Positions 27,124-35,384 are shown, numbered from the stretch's first letter. The stretch: DNA of 51,530 bases from Acidobacteria bacterium Ga0077553 (GCA_001464575.1 LNFE01000239.1:1-51530), one strand, 5' to 3'. A program made the numbers and translations. The notes: generated by a model from the letters alone, not told the origin.

Positions 27124-28262
27124 CCCAACTTCCTCTTCACAAGGGTCCGGGTGATGTCACCCGGCTTGGCCATCCCCGCCAGCACCATCGCCAGCTTCAA
27201 CTCCGCGTTCAACATCCACAACACCCGCTCCACGCCCGGCTGCCCAAACGCGCCCAGCCCCCACAGCGGCGCCCTGCCGACGAGCACCGCCTTTGCCCCC
27301 AGCGCCATCGCTTTCAGGATATCCGTGCCCCGGCGCAACCCGCCGTCCATCAGCACCGGAACCTTGCCGCCCACGGCGTCGACGCAGTCCGGCAGCGCTT
27401 CGAGCGTCCCCATCACCCCATCCAATTGCCGCCCGCCATGGTTCGAGACGACGATCGCGTCCGCCCCATGCTTCACCGCTAAGGCCGCGTCCTCGGGATG
27501 AATAATCCCCTTCACAATCACCGGGATCTTCGCGCCCTCTTTCAGCCACGAGATCTGCTCCCAGGTCATCTGCGGCGTATGCGGCTGCCACATTGCTGGC
27601 AGCGCCGGCGATTTCGGCGCCGGCTTCGGCTCGCCCTCTTTCGGCACCCCGGTCTGCATGTAGCCGTAGTCAAACCGGTTCCGATTGTTCCGATCGCGGT
27701 TCGACTGGTACTGGTTATCGACCGTTAGCGTAATTCCCTTCCCGCCGCCGTCCTCAATCCGCCGCGCATAGCTGCGGGCCTGCGCCTTGGTCGCCGCGCC
27801 AATCGTATTGCTCCACCAGAGAAGCGGCTCGCCCTTTTCAAGGATCTTCTGCACGCCGGTGCCCGAGCAGATCAACGTCTTCGACGCCAAGGCCGCCGCC
27901 GCCACCTTTTCATCCGCGTTTTCGAGCACCAGATTCTTCCCGCCGGTCGGCGCAATGAGAATCGGACTCGTCAATTTCATTCCCAAGAGATCCACGTCCA
28001 GCGAGACGTTGGAGACGTCCGTCATCACCCGCGGCCGCAACACGTACTTCTCGTAGGCCTCGCGGTTCGCCCGCAGCGTGTACTCATCCTCCACGCCGCC
28101 CGCGATGAAGTCGTACGCCAGCTTATGCATCTTCCGCTTGGCCACTTCCTCAAACTCGTGCACGTTGATGGGGCCCATCAACTCGTCCGGCACCTCCGCG
28201 GACAACAGCGGAGACCCCGCCGCCAGGCTCACCAAGTTCCTCACCAGATCGCGCCGATTCAT
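27120..28262 (-). CDS. FMN-dependent alpha-hydroxy acid dehydrogenase/oxidase
   Basis: A 380-residue enzyme of the lactate/glycolate oxidase family, oxidising L-2-hydroxy acids to 2-oxo acids. Visible are LAYDFIAGG, SPILIAPTGG, the FMN-contacting lysine in IPVIVKGI, the catalytic histidine in VSNHGGRQLD and the phosphate-binding DGGLRRGTDILKA. The leader MNRRDLVRNLVSLAAGSPLLSAE suggests export of this normally cytoplasmic enzyme, possibly by Tat with bound flavin. It overlaps hemD upstream and the six-haem cytochrome downstream by 4 nt each, so an exported dehydrogenase and its electron acceptor may be made together. Confidence 0.9.
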   Translation of the reverse strand: MNRRDLVRNLVSLAAGSPLLSAEVPDELMGPINVHEFEEVAKRKMHKLAYDFIAGGVEDEYTLRANREAYEKYVLRPRVMTDVSNVSLDVDLLGMKLTSPILIAPTGGKNLVLENADEKVAAAALASKTLICSGTGVQKILEKGEPLLWWSNTIGAATKAQARSYARRIEDGGGKGITLTVDNQYQSNRDRNNRNRFDYGYMQTGVPKEGEPKPAPKSPALPAMWQPHTPQMTWEQISWLKEGAKIPVIVKGIIHPEDAALAVKHGADAIVVSNHGGRQLDGVMGTLEALPDCVDAVGGKVPVLMDGGLRRGTDILKAMALGAKAVLVGRAPLWGLGAFGQPGVERVLWMLNAELKLAMVLAGMAKPGDITRTLVKRKLG

Positions 28263-29071
28263 CGCTTTGCCTCCAGGATCGCGGCCGCCTGTTCCCCGGC
28301 TTCTTTCACGAGGATTCCCATCTTGGGGTGAGACGGCTCCATATCGGCCTTTAATCCTATCTCTTCAAGCGCCTCCGATGTGGTGGGCCCAATCGACCCG
28401 ATCACCATCCTCCGCAACGCCGGCAACACGTCCACGCCCTCTTCCGCCGCCACCTGCAACAGATGCGTCACTTGGATCGAAGTCGTCAACAGAATCACGT
28501 CGAAGGCGCCCGCCGCCAACCCGCGCGCCGCCGCCCGCAGCGGTTCCGTATCCTCCGGCAACGCCCATTGGTACACCGGCACCGGAGTCACCTCCGCCCC
28601 CTGCGCCCGCAACGCGTCCAGCAATGCGAGGTTCGACTTCCCATACTCCTGGACGGCGATCTGCCGCTCCGTCCGCCCCGCCATCACCTGCATTAACTCC
28701 CGCCACGTATTCGGCTCCGGAGCCATCGCCGCCGCCGGCACGTTCCACTCCCGCAGCACGGCCATCGGCTTGGGTCCCCGCGCCACTACTGGCAGCTTGC
28801 GCAACTCCTCGGCCAGCGCCCCCTCCGGCCACCGGGTCACAAGCACTTTGTCCAACGCCCGCGTCCCCACCCCGGTCAGCAGAATCACGAGATCGAAGTC
28901 GCCCGCCCGCAGCCGGTCAAAAAACGCAAACGCCTCCGGGTTATTCTCGAGCGGCACCTCTCGCATCGACGGCGCCACTGTAGCGAGGCCACCATTCTTC
29001 TCCACCAGCACTGCCATCTCCGCCGCGCGGCGAGACTCTAAAGCCAGAACCCGAAGGCCGTCAAAACCCAT
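28259..29071 (-). CDS. hemD: Uroporphyrinogen-III synthase
   Basis: A 270-residue enzyme closing hydroxymethylbilane to uroporphyrinogen III in haem and sirohaem synthesis. HemD is poorly conserved; the call rests on two-lobed features: VLALESRRAAEMAVLVEKNGG at the start, FDLVILLTGVGTRAL, ARGPKPMAVLRE, VQEYGKSN, FDVILLTTSIQVTHL, and IGSIGPTTSEALEEIG near the end. A haem-pathway gene fits the following cytochrome gene. It overlaps the next gene by 4 nt (ATGA) and starts 4 nt after the preceding fusion gene. Confidence 0.87.
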   Translation of the reverse strand: MGFDGLRVLALESRRAAEMAVLVEKNGGLATVAPSMREVPLENNPEAFAFFDRLRAGDFDLVILLTGVGTRALDKVLVTRWPEGALAEELRKLPVVARGPKPMAVLREWNVPAAAMAPEPNTWRELMQVMAGRTERQIAVQEYGKSNLALLDALRAQGAEVTPVPVYQWALPEDTEPLRAAARGLAAGAFDVILLTTSIQVTHLLQVAAEEGVDVLPALRRMVIGSIGPTTSEALEEIGLKADMEPSHPKMGILVKEAGEQAAAILEAKR

Positions 29072-29075
29072 GTCT

Positions 29076-29921
29076 CTACGATAGCTGGCAATAGTCCGGC
29101 CGGTCCCCCGCCGTCTGATGACGGTACTCCTTCACAATCTTCCCGCTCTTGACAAGAAACGCCCCGGGCATCTGGAACCCGTCGCCTTCGAGAAACCCGA
29201 CCCCATGCTTCCGCCAAGCCAAAACGCCGCGCCACCAAACCGACGGCCCCAGCAACTGCCAAACACTCCCCCTCTGCAACCCAAACGCCTTGTACAAAGC
29301 CCGCTCCGGATCATGCACCCGCTCCACGTCCGCCAGACCGTACTGCGCGAAGAATGCGTCCGAGCCGCCCATGTGCACCAGGACGATCTTGGTCCCATCC
29401 GCTTCTATCTGCTTCCGCTGCCGTGCCACGTCGGCCAGCGTCTCCCGGCAGAAGGTACAGCCCGCGTGCCGCAAAAACACCACCAAGGCATTTCGATGGC
29501 CGGCCAAAAACGAACCCAAGTCCCCCACCGGTCCCCGGTCCGTCCACGCCCCCTTCAAAATTAAGGCAAACGGGATCAGCCAGATGAGATCGTTGGTGAT
29601 GTTGTTCACCCCAAACCACCAGGAGAACCGCCCCTCCACCGCAGCCTGCACAAACCCGATGGGCCCGAACAGCTTGCCCAGAAACCCCACCAGCACGATC
29701 GGCCAATGGCGATACGGATCAAGCGAAGCGGCCGCGTATCCCACCCCGTAAACGCCAACAATCATCGCGATGCACTGCCACAGCTCCGGATAGTTCGGCC
29801 GCTCCATCCCCGCCCAATCAAACATCAGATTGGGCCATAAACCGACGAGAAGCCCCCAGGCGATATTGTAGATCCCGGCTGCCAGCAGCCAACGTTTCAT
29901 CCAGAGTGGAGCCATAGTCAC
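29076..29921 (-). CDS. Membrane protein fused to a SelL/AhpC-TSA-like redox domain
   Basis: A 281-residue protein. The N-terminal half has four hydrophobic segments (about 8-28, 46-62, 73-93 and 105-123). The C-terminal half (about 135-281) is thioredoxin-like: ALVVFLRHAGCTFCRETLADVARQ has a CxxC (C-T-F-C), followed by KIVLVHMGG and a late GAFLVKSGKIVKEY strand, as in the SelL-related and AhpC/TSA redox proteins. No in-frame TGA or SECIS-like need is seen; both active-site positions are cysteine. A membrane-tethered thiol reductase or peroxiredoxin is likely. It is the first gene of the hemD-F0 operon. Three possible starts exist in the first eight codons. Confidence 0.78.
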   Translation of the reverse strand: MTMAPLWMKRWLLAAGIYNIAWGLLVGLWPNLMFDWAGMERPNYPELWQCIAMIVGVYGVGYAAASLDPYRHWPIVLVGFLGKLFGPIGFVQAAVEGRFSWWFGVNNITNDLIWLIPFALILKGAWTDRGPVGDLGSFLAGHRNALVVFLRHAGCTFCRETLADVARQRKQIEADGTKIVLVHMGGSDAFFAQYGLADVERVHDPERALYKAFGLQRGSVWQLLGPSVWWRGVLAWRKHGVGFLEGDGFQMPGAFLVKSGKIVKEYRHQTAGDRPDYCQLS

Positions 29922-29980
29922 TCGATAGGATGCGCAGAACGGGCAACCCGTCGTGCTATCTTCAGGACACCAGCCCTTGC

Positions 29981-30652
29981 ATGCCGGAACTGTCTCTTCA
30001 ACTCCTCCTCGACATCTTCGCTATTGTCCTGATTGACCTCCTCCTCGCCGGAGACAACGCGGTCATCATTGCCTTGGCGGTCAAGTCCCTTCCTGAGCGA
30101 GAAAAGAAACTCGGCATTATGATCGGCGCCGGCGTCGCCGTGGTTCTTCGCATCGGCCTCACGTTCTTTGCCGCCCAGCTCCTGCAGGTTTCGTGGCTCA
30201 AACTCGTCGGCGGCTTGGCGATTTTCTGGATCGCCATCAAGCTCCTCACCGACGCAGCCGACCACGAAGCCGGCGGCCCCCAAGCCACCTCGCTCATGTC
30301 TGCGATTTGGTACATCCTCGTGGCCGACATAACCATGTCCGTCGACAATATTCTCGCCGTCGCCGGCACTTCCAAGGGCAATTTGTTCCTGCTGATCTTC
30401 GGCCTGGGCCTCTCCATCCCGTTCGTCGTTTTCACGTCGAGGATCCTATCCACCATCATGGACAAGTACCCTGTCATCGTCTGGATCGGTGCCGCAATTC
30501 TGGGCCGCGTCGGCGCGGAGATGATCCTCACCGACCCGGTCATCGTGAAAATTTTCCATCCGTCCCTGGCCGTCGATATCGCCATCCAGGCCGCCGGAGC
30601 GGCTCTCGTGGTCGCGGCCGGCTGGTTCCTCTCTAAGAAAAAAGCGGCTTGA
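29981..30652 (+). CDS. TerC/YjbE-family integral membrane protein
   Basis: A 223-residue protein with seven or so transmembrane helices. The family-defining acidic motifs in the membrane are LLLAGDNAVIIALAV (N-terminal) and DITMSVDNILAVAG (middle). TerC-type proteins export Mn2+ or help load metals onto exported enzymes; the substrate is not fixed here. The start is set at MPELSL because it begins the first helix; an in-frame ATG at 29930 would add 17 residues with no homology. The 3' end overlaps the convergent DUF1501 gene by 20 nt. No yybP-ykoY-like riboswitch was seen upstream; only about 60 nt are available. Confidence 0.88.
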   Translation: MPELSLQLLLDIFAIVLIDLLLAGDNAVIIALAVKSLPEREKKLGIMIGAGVAVVLRIGLTFFAAQLLQVSWLKLVGGLAIFWIAIKLLTDAADHEAGGPQATSLMSAIWYILVADITMSVDNILAVAGTSKGNLFLLIFGLGLSIPFVVFTSRILSTIMDKYPVIVWIGAAILGRVGAEMILTDPVIVKIFHPSLAVDIAIQAAGAALVVAAGWFLSKKKAA

Positions 30653-32003
30653 GGACGTGCCCGTGCACGTCGGTAAGCCGGCGTTGCAGACCGTTGTGAT
30701 ACCAGCTCAGCCGCGTATGGTCCAGCCCCATCAGATGCAGAATCGTCGCGTGGAAATCGTACAGCGTCACCGGGTTATCCGTCGCCTTGTAGCCCATCTC
30801 ATCGGTTGACCCATAGCTAAAACCCTTCTTCAAGCCCGGCCCCACCATCCACGACGTAAAGCCCTCCGGGTTGTGATCCCGGCCGCCTTCGCCCAGGCCT
30901 TCCGAGATCGGCAAGCGGCCAAACTCCGTCGTGAACACGACCAGCGTATCGTCCAACATGCCCCGCTGCTTCAAATCCTTCAGCAGCGCTGCCGTCGGCT
31001 GATCCAGAATCCGCGCATTCTTCCCGTGGTTAGTAATCAGGTCCTCATGCGCGTCCCAGTTCACGCGGGGCGCGCCGAAGTGGCCGCCATTGTACATTTG
31101 GATCACCCGCACCCCGCGCTCCATCAAGCGCCGGGCCAGCAGGCAGTTGTAGCCGTAGTCCCGCATCTCCGGGTCGTTGAGCCCATAGGCCTGCCGGGTC
31201 GCCGCGGTCTCGCCGCTGATGTCGGTCACCTCCGGTGCCGCCAACTGCATCTTCGCCGCCAACTCGTAGGCGCGAATCCGCGACACGAGCGCGTCCTCGC
31301 CCGGATTCGCCCCCGCATGCTCTTCGTTCAATTGGCTGAGCAGGTCGTAGCTGGCCGCCTGCGCCTTCGCGTTTACCGCCGCCGGGGGCCGCAAATTCGA
31401 GATCGGCTGCTCCTGGTTCCCGAACGCCACGCCCTGATGCACCGCCGGCAGAAATCCGTTGCCCCAGTTCGCCACCCCGCACGGCGGCAGCCCCCGGCGG
31501 TCCGGCAGCACGACAAACGACGGCAGGTTTTCGTTCTCGCTCCCCAACCCATAGCTGATCCACGAACCAATCGAGGGGAAGCCCTGGAAGATGAAGCCCG
31601 TCGACATCTGGAACAGCGCCGGCCCGTGCGCGTTCGACCGCGTCACCATCGAATGGACGAACGTCGTATCGTCGACGCACGTCGCCAAGTGCGGCAGCAA
31701 CTCGCTGACAAATTTCCCGCTCTGCCCGTGCTGCGCAAACTTCCACGGCGACTGCATCACGGTGCCGCGCTTGCCGAAAAACGGCGTGATCGTGTTGGCG
31801 CCCTGCGTTTCCTTGCCGTGGTGCTTGACGAGTTCCGGCTTGTAGTCGTAGGTGTCGACGGCGCTCAACCCGCCCGGCAGGAAGATCATAATCAGGCGCT
31901 TGGCCTTGGCCGGGAAGTGGGCCCCCTTGCCCTGCAGCAGTTGCGCCAGCGCCAATCCCGCCGCGCCGCCGCCGGCATTCCAAAGTAGGTCTCGTCTCGT
32001 CAT
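30633..32003 (-). CDS. DUF1501 family protein
   Basis: A 456-residue protein of the alkaline-phosphatase/sulfatase-like superfamily with unknown activity. The N-terminus MTRRDLLWNAGGGAAGLALAQLL is Tat-like. Typical family motifs are KRLIMIFLPGGLSAVDTYDYKPEL, HSMVTRSNAHGPALF, SWISYGLGSENENLPSFVVL, RGVRVIQMYNGGHFGAPRVNWD, LVVFTTEFGRLP, GRDHNPEGFTSWMVG and HLMGLDHTRLSWYHNG. The start at 32003 is chosen because its ATG overlaps the stop of the PSD1 gene as ATGA; longer starts lie inside that gene. DUF1501 and PSD1 genes are usually paired, as here. Confidence 0.93.
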   Translation of the reverse strand: MTRRDLLWNAGGGAAGLALAQLLQGKGAHFPAKAKRLIMIFLPGGLSAVDTYDYKPELVKHHGKETQGANTITPFFGKRGTVMQSPWKFAQHGQSGKFVSELLPHLATCVDDTTFVHSMVTRSNAHGPALFQMSTGFIFQGFPSIGSWISYGLGSENENLPSFVVLPDRRGLPPCGVANWGNGFLPAVHQGVAFGNQEQPISNLRPPAAVNAKAQAASYDLLSQLNEEHAGANPGEDALVSRIRAYELAAKMQLAAPEVTDISGETAATRQAYGLNDPEMRDYGYNCLLARRLMERGVRVIQMYNGGHFGAPRVNWDAHEDLITNHGKNARILDQPTAALLKDLKQRGMLDDTLVVFTTEFGRLPISEGLGEGGRDHNPEGFTSWMVGPGLKKGFSYGSTDEMGYKATDNPVTLYDFHATILHLMGLDHTRLSWYHNGLQRRLTDVHGHVLKPLFS

Positions 32004-34501
32004 GGGATGTACAAAAATTCGTTCGTGTTCAACAGCACCCGGCAAAACAAAGCCAACGAATGCTGGGCCGCATACTGGGCGCCCAGGGCCAACTCCCGCG
32101 CTGAGGCCGGCCTCCCGAGCACGATCTCATAGGCTCGGCCTACGCTCCCCGCCCGCGCCGCCAGCTTCTGCGCCTGCTCCCAAACGAAGTCGTCGTTCAG
32201 CAGCGTCAAGGCTTGCAGCGCCGTGTTCGATGAGCTGCGCTGCGGTGTCGCCACCGACGGGTCCGGACAGTCGAAGTTATCGAGCATCAGACGGTCCCCG
32301 CCCCTTACATTGAACCGGTAGACCGACCGCCGCCAGGTCTCCGGCCCCGGATTCGCCACGGCCTTGAAGATGTACGACCCGCCGGACTCCATCCGGTGAA
32401 GCCGGAAGCTCGGGCCACCCATCTTCAGATCCAACGTCCCGGCCGCCGCCAGCATCGAGTCCCGCAGCGTTTCCGCATCCATCCGCTTCAGCGGCATGTG
32501 CCACAGCAAGCGGTTCCCCGCATCCACGGCAAAGGCCTTTTCATTGTGCGCCGCCGACTGCTGATAGGCCTGCGTCTGCAGGATCTGCCGGTGCAGCCAC
32601 TTCAAGCTCCAGCCGTTCTCGACAAACGAGGCCGCCAGCCAGTCGAGCAGTTCCGGATGCGAAGGCCGGTCTCCCATCAGGCCGAAGTCGCTCGGGGTAT
32701 TCACGAGACCGTTGCCGAAGTGGAAGTACCAAACCCGGTTGACGATCACGCGGGCCGTCAGCGGGTTCGCGGGATCGGTCATCCAATCGGCCAGCGCCAA
32801 GCGCCGGTCTTTCTCAGTGGCAAACGCCGCCGGCAGAACCGACAATGCCCCCGGCTCGACGGGCTCCTTCTTCTTCCCGATGCTCCCGCGCTCCAGGACA
32901 TAGGCCTGATCGGGGGCATGAGGCATCGCCGCATAGATTTTCTCCGGTGCCGGGATTTTGGCGATCTCCGCCTTCAAACGGTCCCGCACGACCTTCAACT
33001 CCGGCACCAAGCCCGGGTCCGGAGCGGACGGCAGCAAGACCTCGACGCTGCGCACGTGGTCAAGCGAACTCGCCACTTCCACCCACTCGGCGCCGCGCTT
33101 GGCTTCCACGCGGTAGACCGTAATGCCGCCCGGCCTTCGCGCCAACTGCTCGTCACACGCCCAAGCCATCTCGCCGGGCGCGGCTACCGTGCCCAAAGAT
33201 AGATAGACCGGCTCGTCCGGAGGCGCCTTCCGCTCCGCCTGCCACTTCTCGATCCGCCGCCCGCCCACGGTGAGCCAGTCGAGCTTGGCGAGCGGTCCAT
33301 CGTGGCCGGTAATCACCAGCCGCAACTCGCCCGCCTCGCGGATGCGGTTGACGTTGAACACCGGGTTCACGGGAATGCGCCGCGCGTCGGCCTTGCGGGC
33401 TTCATGAAACTCGCGAATCGCCTTGCGCAGGTACGCCGCGCGCAGCGGGTCCTCGGCGTCGGCGATCTGCTGCTCCACGTCCTTCAACTGCGCCCGCAGC
33501 GGAGCCGTGGCCTTGTCGTAGGCGGCCTTGGCCTCCGGGGTCACCACTTCGCGCGTGCCAAACCCGACGGTCTGGAAGACGGCCGTCAGCTTGTAGTAGT
33601 CGCGCGTCGGAATGGGGTCGAACTTGTGGTCGTGGCAGCGCGCGCAGTTGGCCGTCATCGCCTGGAAGGTGTGCATGGTGGTGGTCACCATGTCGTCGAG
33701 TTCGTCCATCCGCGCCGTGGCTTTCATCGCCGCGTCTTTGTTTAGTTCGGCGGAAACCGAGTCCCACGGCCCCGCGGTTAAGAACCCCGTCGCCCGTACG
33801 ATCTTGGGGTCCTGCGGGGCGAGAAGGTCGCCGGCGATCTGCTCGCGCAGGAACTGCGGATAGGGCTTGTCCGCGTTCAACGACTCGATGACGTAGTCGC
33901 GATACGGCCAAGCGAGAGCCCGTTCAAAATTGTGTTCGCCGCCGTCGGTCTCGCCGAAGCGGACGACGTCCAGCCAATGGCGCCCCCACCGCTCTCCATA
34001 GCGGGGCGAGGCCAGATAGGCCTCTACGGCCTGTTCGTACGGCATCGTGCCAGCGGGGGGCAGGCCCGTCAAGTCAAACGATAGCCGCCGAAGCAGCGTC
34101 CGCGCATCGGCCGGCGGCGCGAAGCCGAGCCCTTTAGCTTGCAGCTTTTCAAGCAGAAACGCGTCAATGGCGGTTTTGGCCCCGGCGACCTGCGGCACCG
34201 GCGGCTTCACCACCGGCCGGAACGCCCAGAACAGCTTCCGCGGCGGCGCAGCCAGCGGCTTTGCCCCGGCCTCGACCCAAGTCTTCACCGCGGCCAACTC
34301 GTCGGCGGAAAGCCGCGGCCCACCCAGCGGCATCTCGCCGCTTTCCACCTTCGCCAGCACAAGCGGCGAGGCTGCCTTCGTCAGGTCAAAGCCCGCCGAG
34401 ACCTTCTCGCCGCCATGACATTTCAGGCACCGCTCCCGCAGCACGGAGGCTGGATCTACCGCCCACGCCGAAGAAGCCAACAGCAGAACGAGCCATCGCA
34501 T
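32000..34501 (-). CDS. PSD1 and planctomycete cytochrome c domain protein (DUF1549/DUF1553)
   Basis: An 833-residue exported protein. A signal peptide (1-14) is followed by a planctomycete-type cytochrome c domain with CLKCH (25-29), SGEMPLGGPRLS and a FWAFRPVVKPPVP linker. DUF1549 follows, with IDAFLLEKLQ, RLSFDLTGLPP and a second haem-like CARCHDHKFDPIPTRDYY. A central carbohydrate-binding-like part precedes the C-terminal DUF1553 with DPANPLTARVIVNRVW and FGLMGDRPSHPELLDWLA. Function is unknown; with DUF1501 a role in polysaccharide breakdown or extracellular electron transfer has been proposed. The start is the ATG at 34501, just 6 nt after the 3' end of tRNA-Ile2; a longer frame runs through the tRNA and is rejected. 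Confidence 0.93.
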   Translation of the reverse strand: MRWLVLLLASSAWAVDPASVLRERCLKCHGGEKVSAGFDLTKAASPLVLAKVESGEMPLGGPRLSADELAAVKTWVEAGAKPLAAPPRKLFWAFRPVVKPPVPQVAGAKTAIDAFLLEKLQAKGLGFAPPADARTLLRRLSFDLTGLPPAGTMPYEQAVEAYLASPRYGERWGRHWLDVVRFGETDGGEHNFERALAWPYRDYVIESLNADKPYPQFLREQIAGDLLAPQDPKIVRATGFLTAGPWDSVSAELNKDAAMKATARMDELDDMVTTTMHTFQAMTANCARCHDHKFDPIPTRDYYKLTAVFQTVGFGTREVVTPEAKAAYDKATAPLRAQLKDVEQQIADAEDPLRAAYLRKAIREFHEARKADARRIPVNPVFNVNRIREAGELRLVITGHDGPLAKLDWLTVGGRRIEKWQAERKAPPDEPVYLSLGTVAAPGEMAWACDEQLARRPGGITVYRVEAKRGAEWVEVASSLDHVRSVEVLLPSAPDPGLVPELKVVRDRLKAEIAKIPAPEKIYAAMPHAPDQAYVLERGSIGKKKEPVEPGALSVLPAAFATEKDRRLALADWMTDPANPLTARVIVNRVWYFHFGNGLVNTPSDFGLMGDRPSHPELLDWLAASFVENGWSLKWLHRQILQTQAYQQSAAHNEKAFAVDAGNRLLWHMPLKRMDAETLRDSMLAAAGTLDLKMGGPSFRLHRMESGGSYIFKAVANPGPETWRRSVYRFNVRGGDRLMLDNFDCPDPSVATPQRSSSNTALQALTLLNDDFVWEQAQKLAARAGSVGRAYEIVLGRPASARELALGAQYAAQHSLALFCRVLLNTNEFLYIP

Positions 34502-34507
34502 AAAAGC

Positions 34508-34583
34508 TGGTGGGCCCTGTTGGATTCGAACCAACAACCAACGGATTATGAGTCCGCTGCACTAACCGTTGTGCTAAGAGCCC
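34508..34583 (-). tRNA. tRNA-Ile2 (CAU, lysidine type) or tRNA-Met
   Basis: A 76-nt cloverleaf with encoded CCA: acceptor GGGCTCT/AGGGCCC (one G-U), D stem GCAC/GTGC, anticodon stem GCGGA/TCCGT with loop CTCATAA giving CAT, T arm GTTGG-TTCGAAT-CCAAC, discriminator A73. It is not the initiator, because 1-72 is a G-C pair. The loop, variable region and C4-G69 pair resemble bacterial tRNA-Ile2, whose C34 is changed to lysidine by TilS to read AUA; elongator Met is the alternative. It lies 18 nt after the ABC gene stop and 6 nt before the PSD1 start. Confidence 0.92.
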
Positions 34584-34601
34584 CGAACTATCAGCCTACC
34601 A

Positions 34602-35384
34602 TCACCACATGTGATAGAAACCGTCGTGTTCGAACACCTGGACAGGCGTTTCGAAAACGTCGCTCAGGCACTCCGGCGTCAAGACTTCCGATTTCGGCCC
34701 ATCCCGGTAAATCCGCCCCCGGCGCAGACAAACCACCCGGCCGATTTCGGGAATGATGTCCGGCAGATGGTGCGTTACCAGAATTACGGTTACGCCGCTC
34801 TGCGCCAGCGTCCGCATCACCTCGCGCAGTTCGCGCATCGCCGCGATATCGAGCGAGTTGGTGGGCTCGTCGAGGATCAACGCCTTCGGCCGGTGCGCCA
34901 GCGCCCGGCCAATCACCGCCCGCCGCACCTCCCCGCTCGACATCTCCGTCAGCAGGCGATCCTTGAGATGGCGAATCTCGAGCAGATCGAGCAGCTCTTC
35001 GGCGCGCGCTTCCATCTCCGGCGTAATCGGGTGGTAGGGCCAGATGCCCACAGACGAGTGAAAACCCGAAAGAATCGTTTCCATCACCGGATAGGGCTGC
35101 GTGCACTGCAGCACCAGGTCATTGGTGACGATGCCCATCCAGGCCCGGAGCTCCCAGACGTTCCAGATCTGCTGCCCATACACCTCCATCCGGCAGCGAG
35201 GCGCGGGCCAGCGCGGGTACAGCTCGCGCGTGATGGTTTTGATGAGTGTCGATTTTCCGGAGCCGTTCGGTCCCAGAATCGCGACATGTTCTTGGGGGTT
35301 GATCGTTAGCGAACACTGATCGAGGGCGGTCACCTCGTCGTGCATCACCGTCACGTTATCCCATCTTAATAGTGGCGTCATCAT
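34602..35384 (-). CDS. ABC transporter ATP-binding protein, no permease nearby
   Basis: A 260-residue ATPase. Walker A is GPNGSGKST (38-46), the signature is MSSGEVRRAVIGRAL in place of LSGGQ, Walker B is ALILDEPT, the D-loop is NSLD and the H-loop histidine is in LVTHHLPDI. It resembles single-gene ATPases of the YlmA/ModF kind that lie without transmembrane partners. The serine-for-glycine change in the signature (SSGE) is common in this group. It begins about 80 nt from the divergent receptor gene and is followed by tRNA-Ile2 after 18 nt. The substrate is unknown. Confidence 0.88.
   Translation of the reverse strand: MMTPLLRWDNVTVMHDEVTALDQCSLTINPQEHVAILGPNGSGKSTLIKTITRELYPRWPAPRCRMEVYGQQIWNVWELRAWMGIVTNDLVLQCTQPYPVMETILSGFHSSVGIWPYHPITPEMEARAEELLDLLEIRHLKDRLLTEMSSGEVRRAVIGRALAHRPKALILDEPTNSLDIAAMRELREVMRTLAQSGVTVILVTHHLPDIIPEIGRVVCLRRGRIYRDGPKSEVLTPECLSDVFETPVQVFEHDGFYHMW

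Noticed and set aside
29076..29921. Selenoprotein (SelL) reading of the redox fusion
   Set aside because: Both active-site positions are encoded as cysteine and there is no in-frame TGA to recode.
29930..29980. Extra 17 residues at the TerC start
   Set aside because: They contain no membrane or family feature; the first helix begins right after the ATG at 29981.
30873..31988. A 371-codon open frame opposite the DUF1501 gene
   Set aside because: Arginine/proline-rich shadow translation with no domain; the DUF1501 frame is well conserved.
34502..34537. Longer PSD1 start with residues encoded inside tRNA-Ile2
   Set aside because: The extension overlaps a clear tRNA, and the signal peptide begins at 34501.
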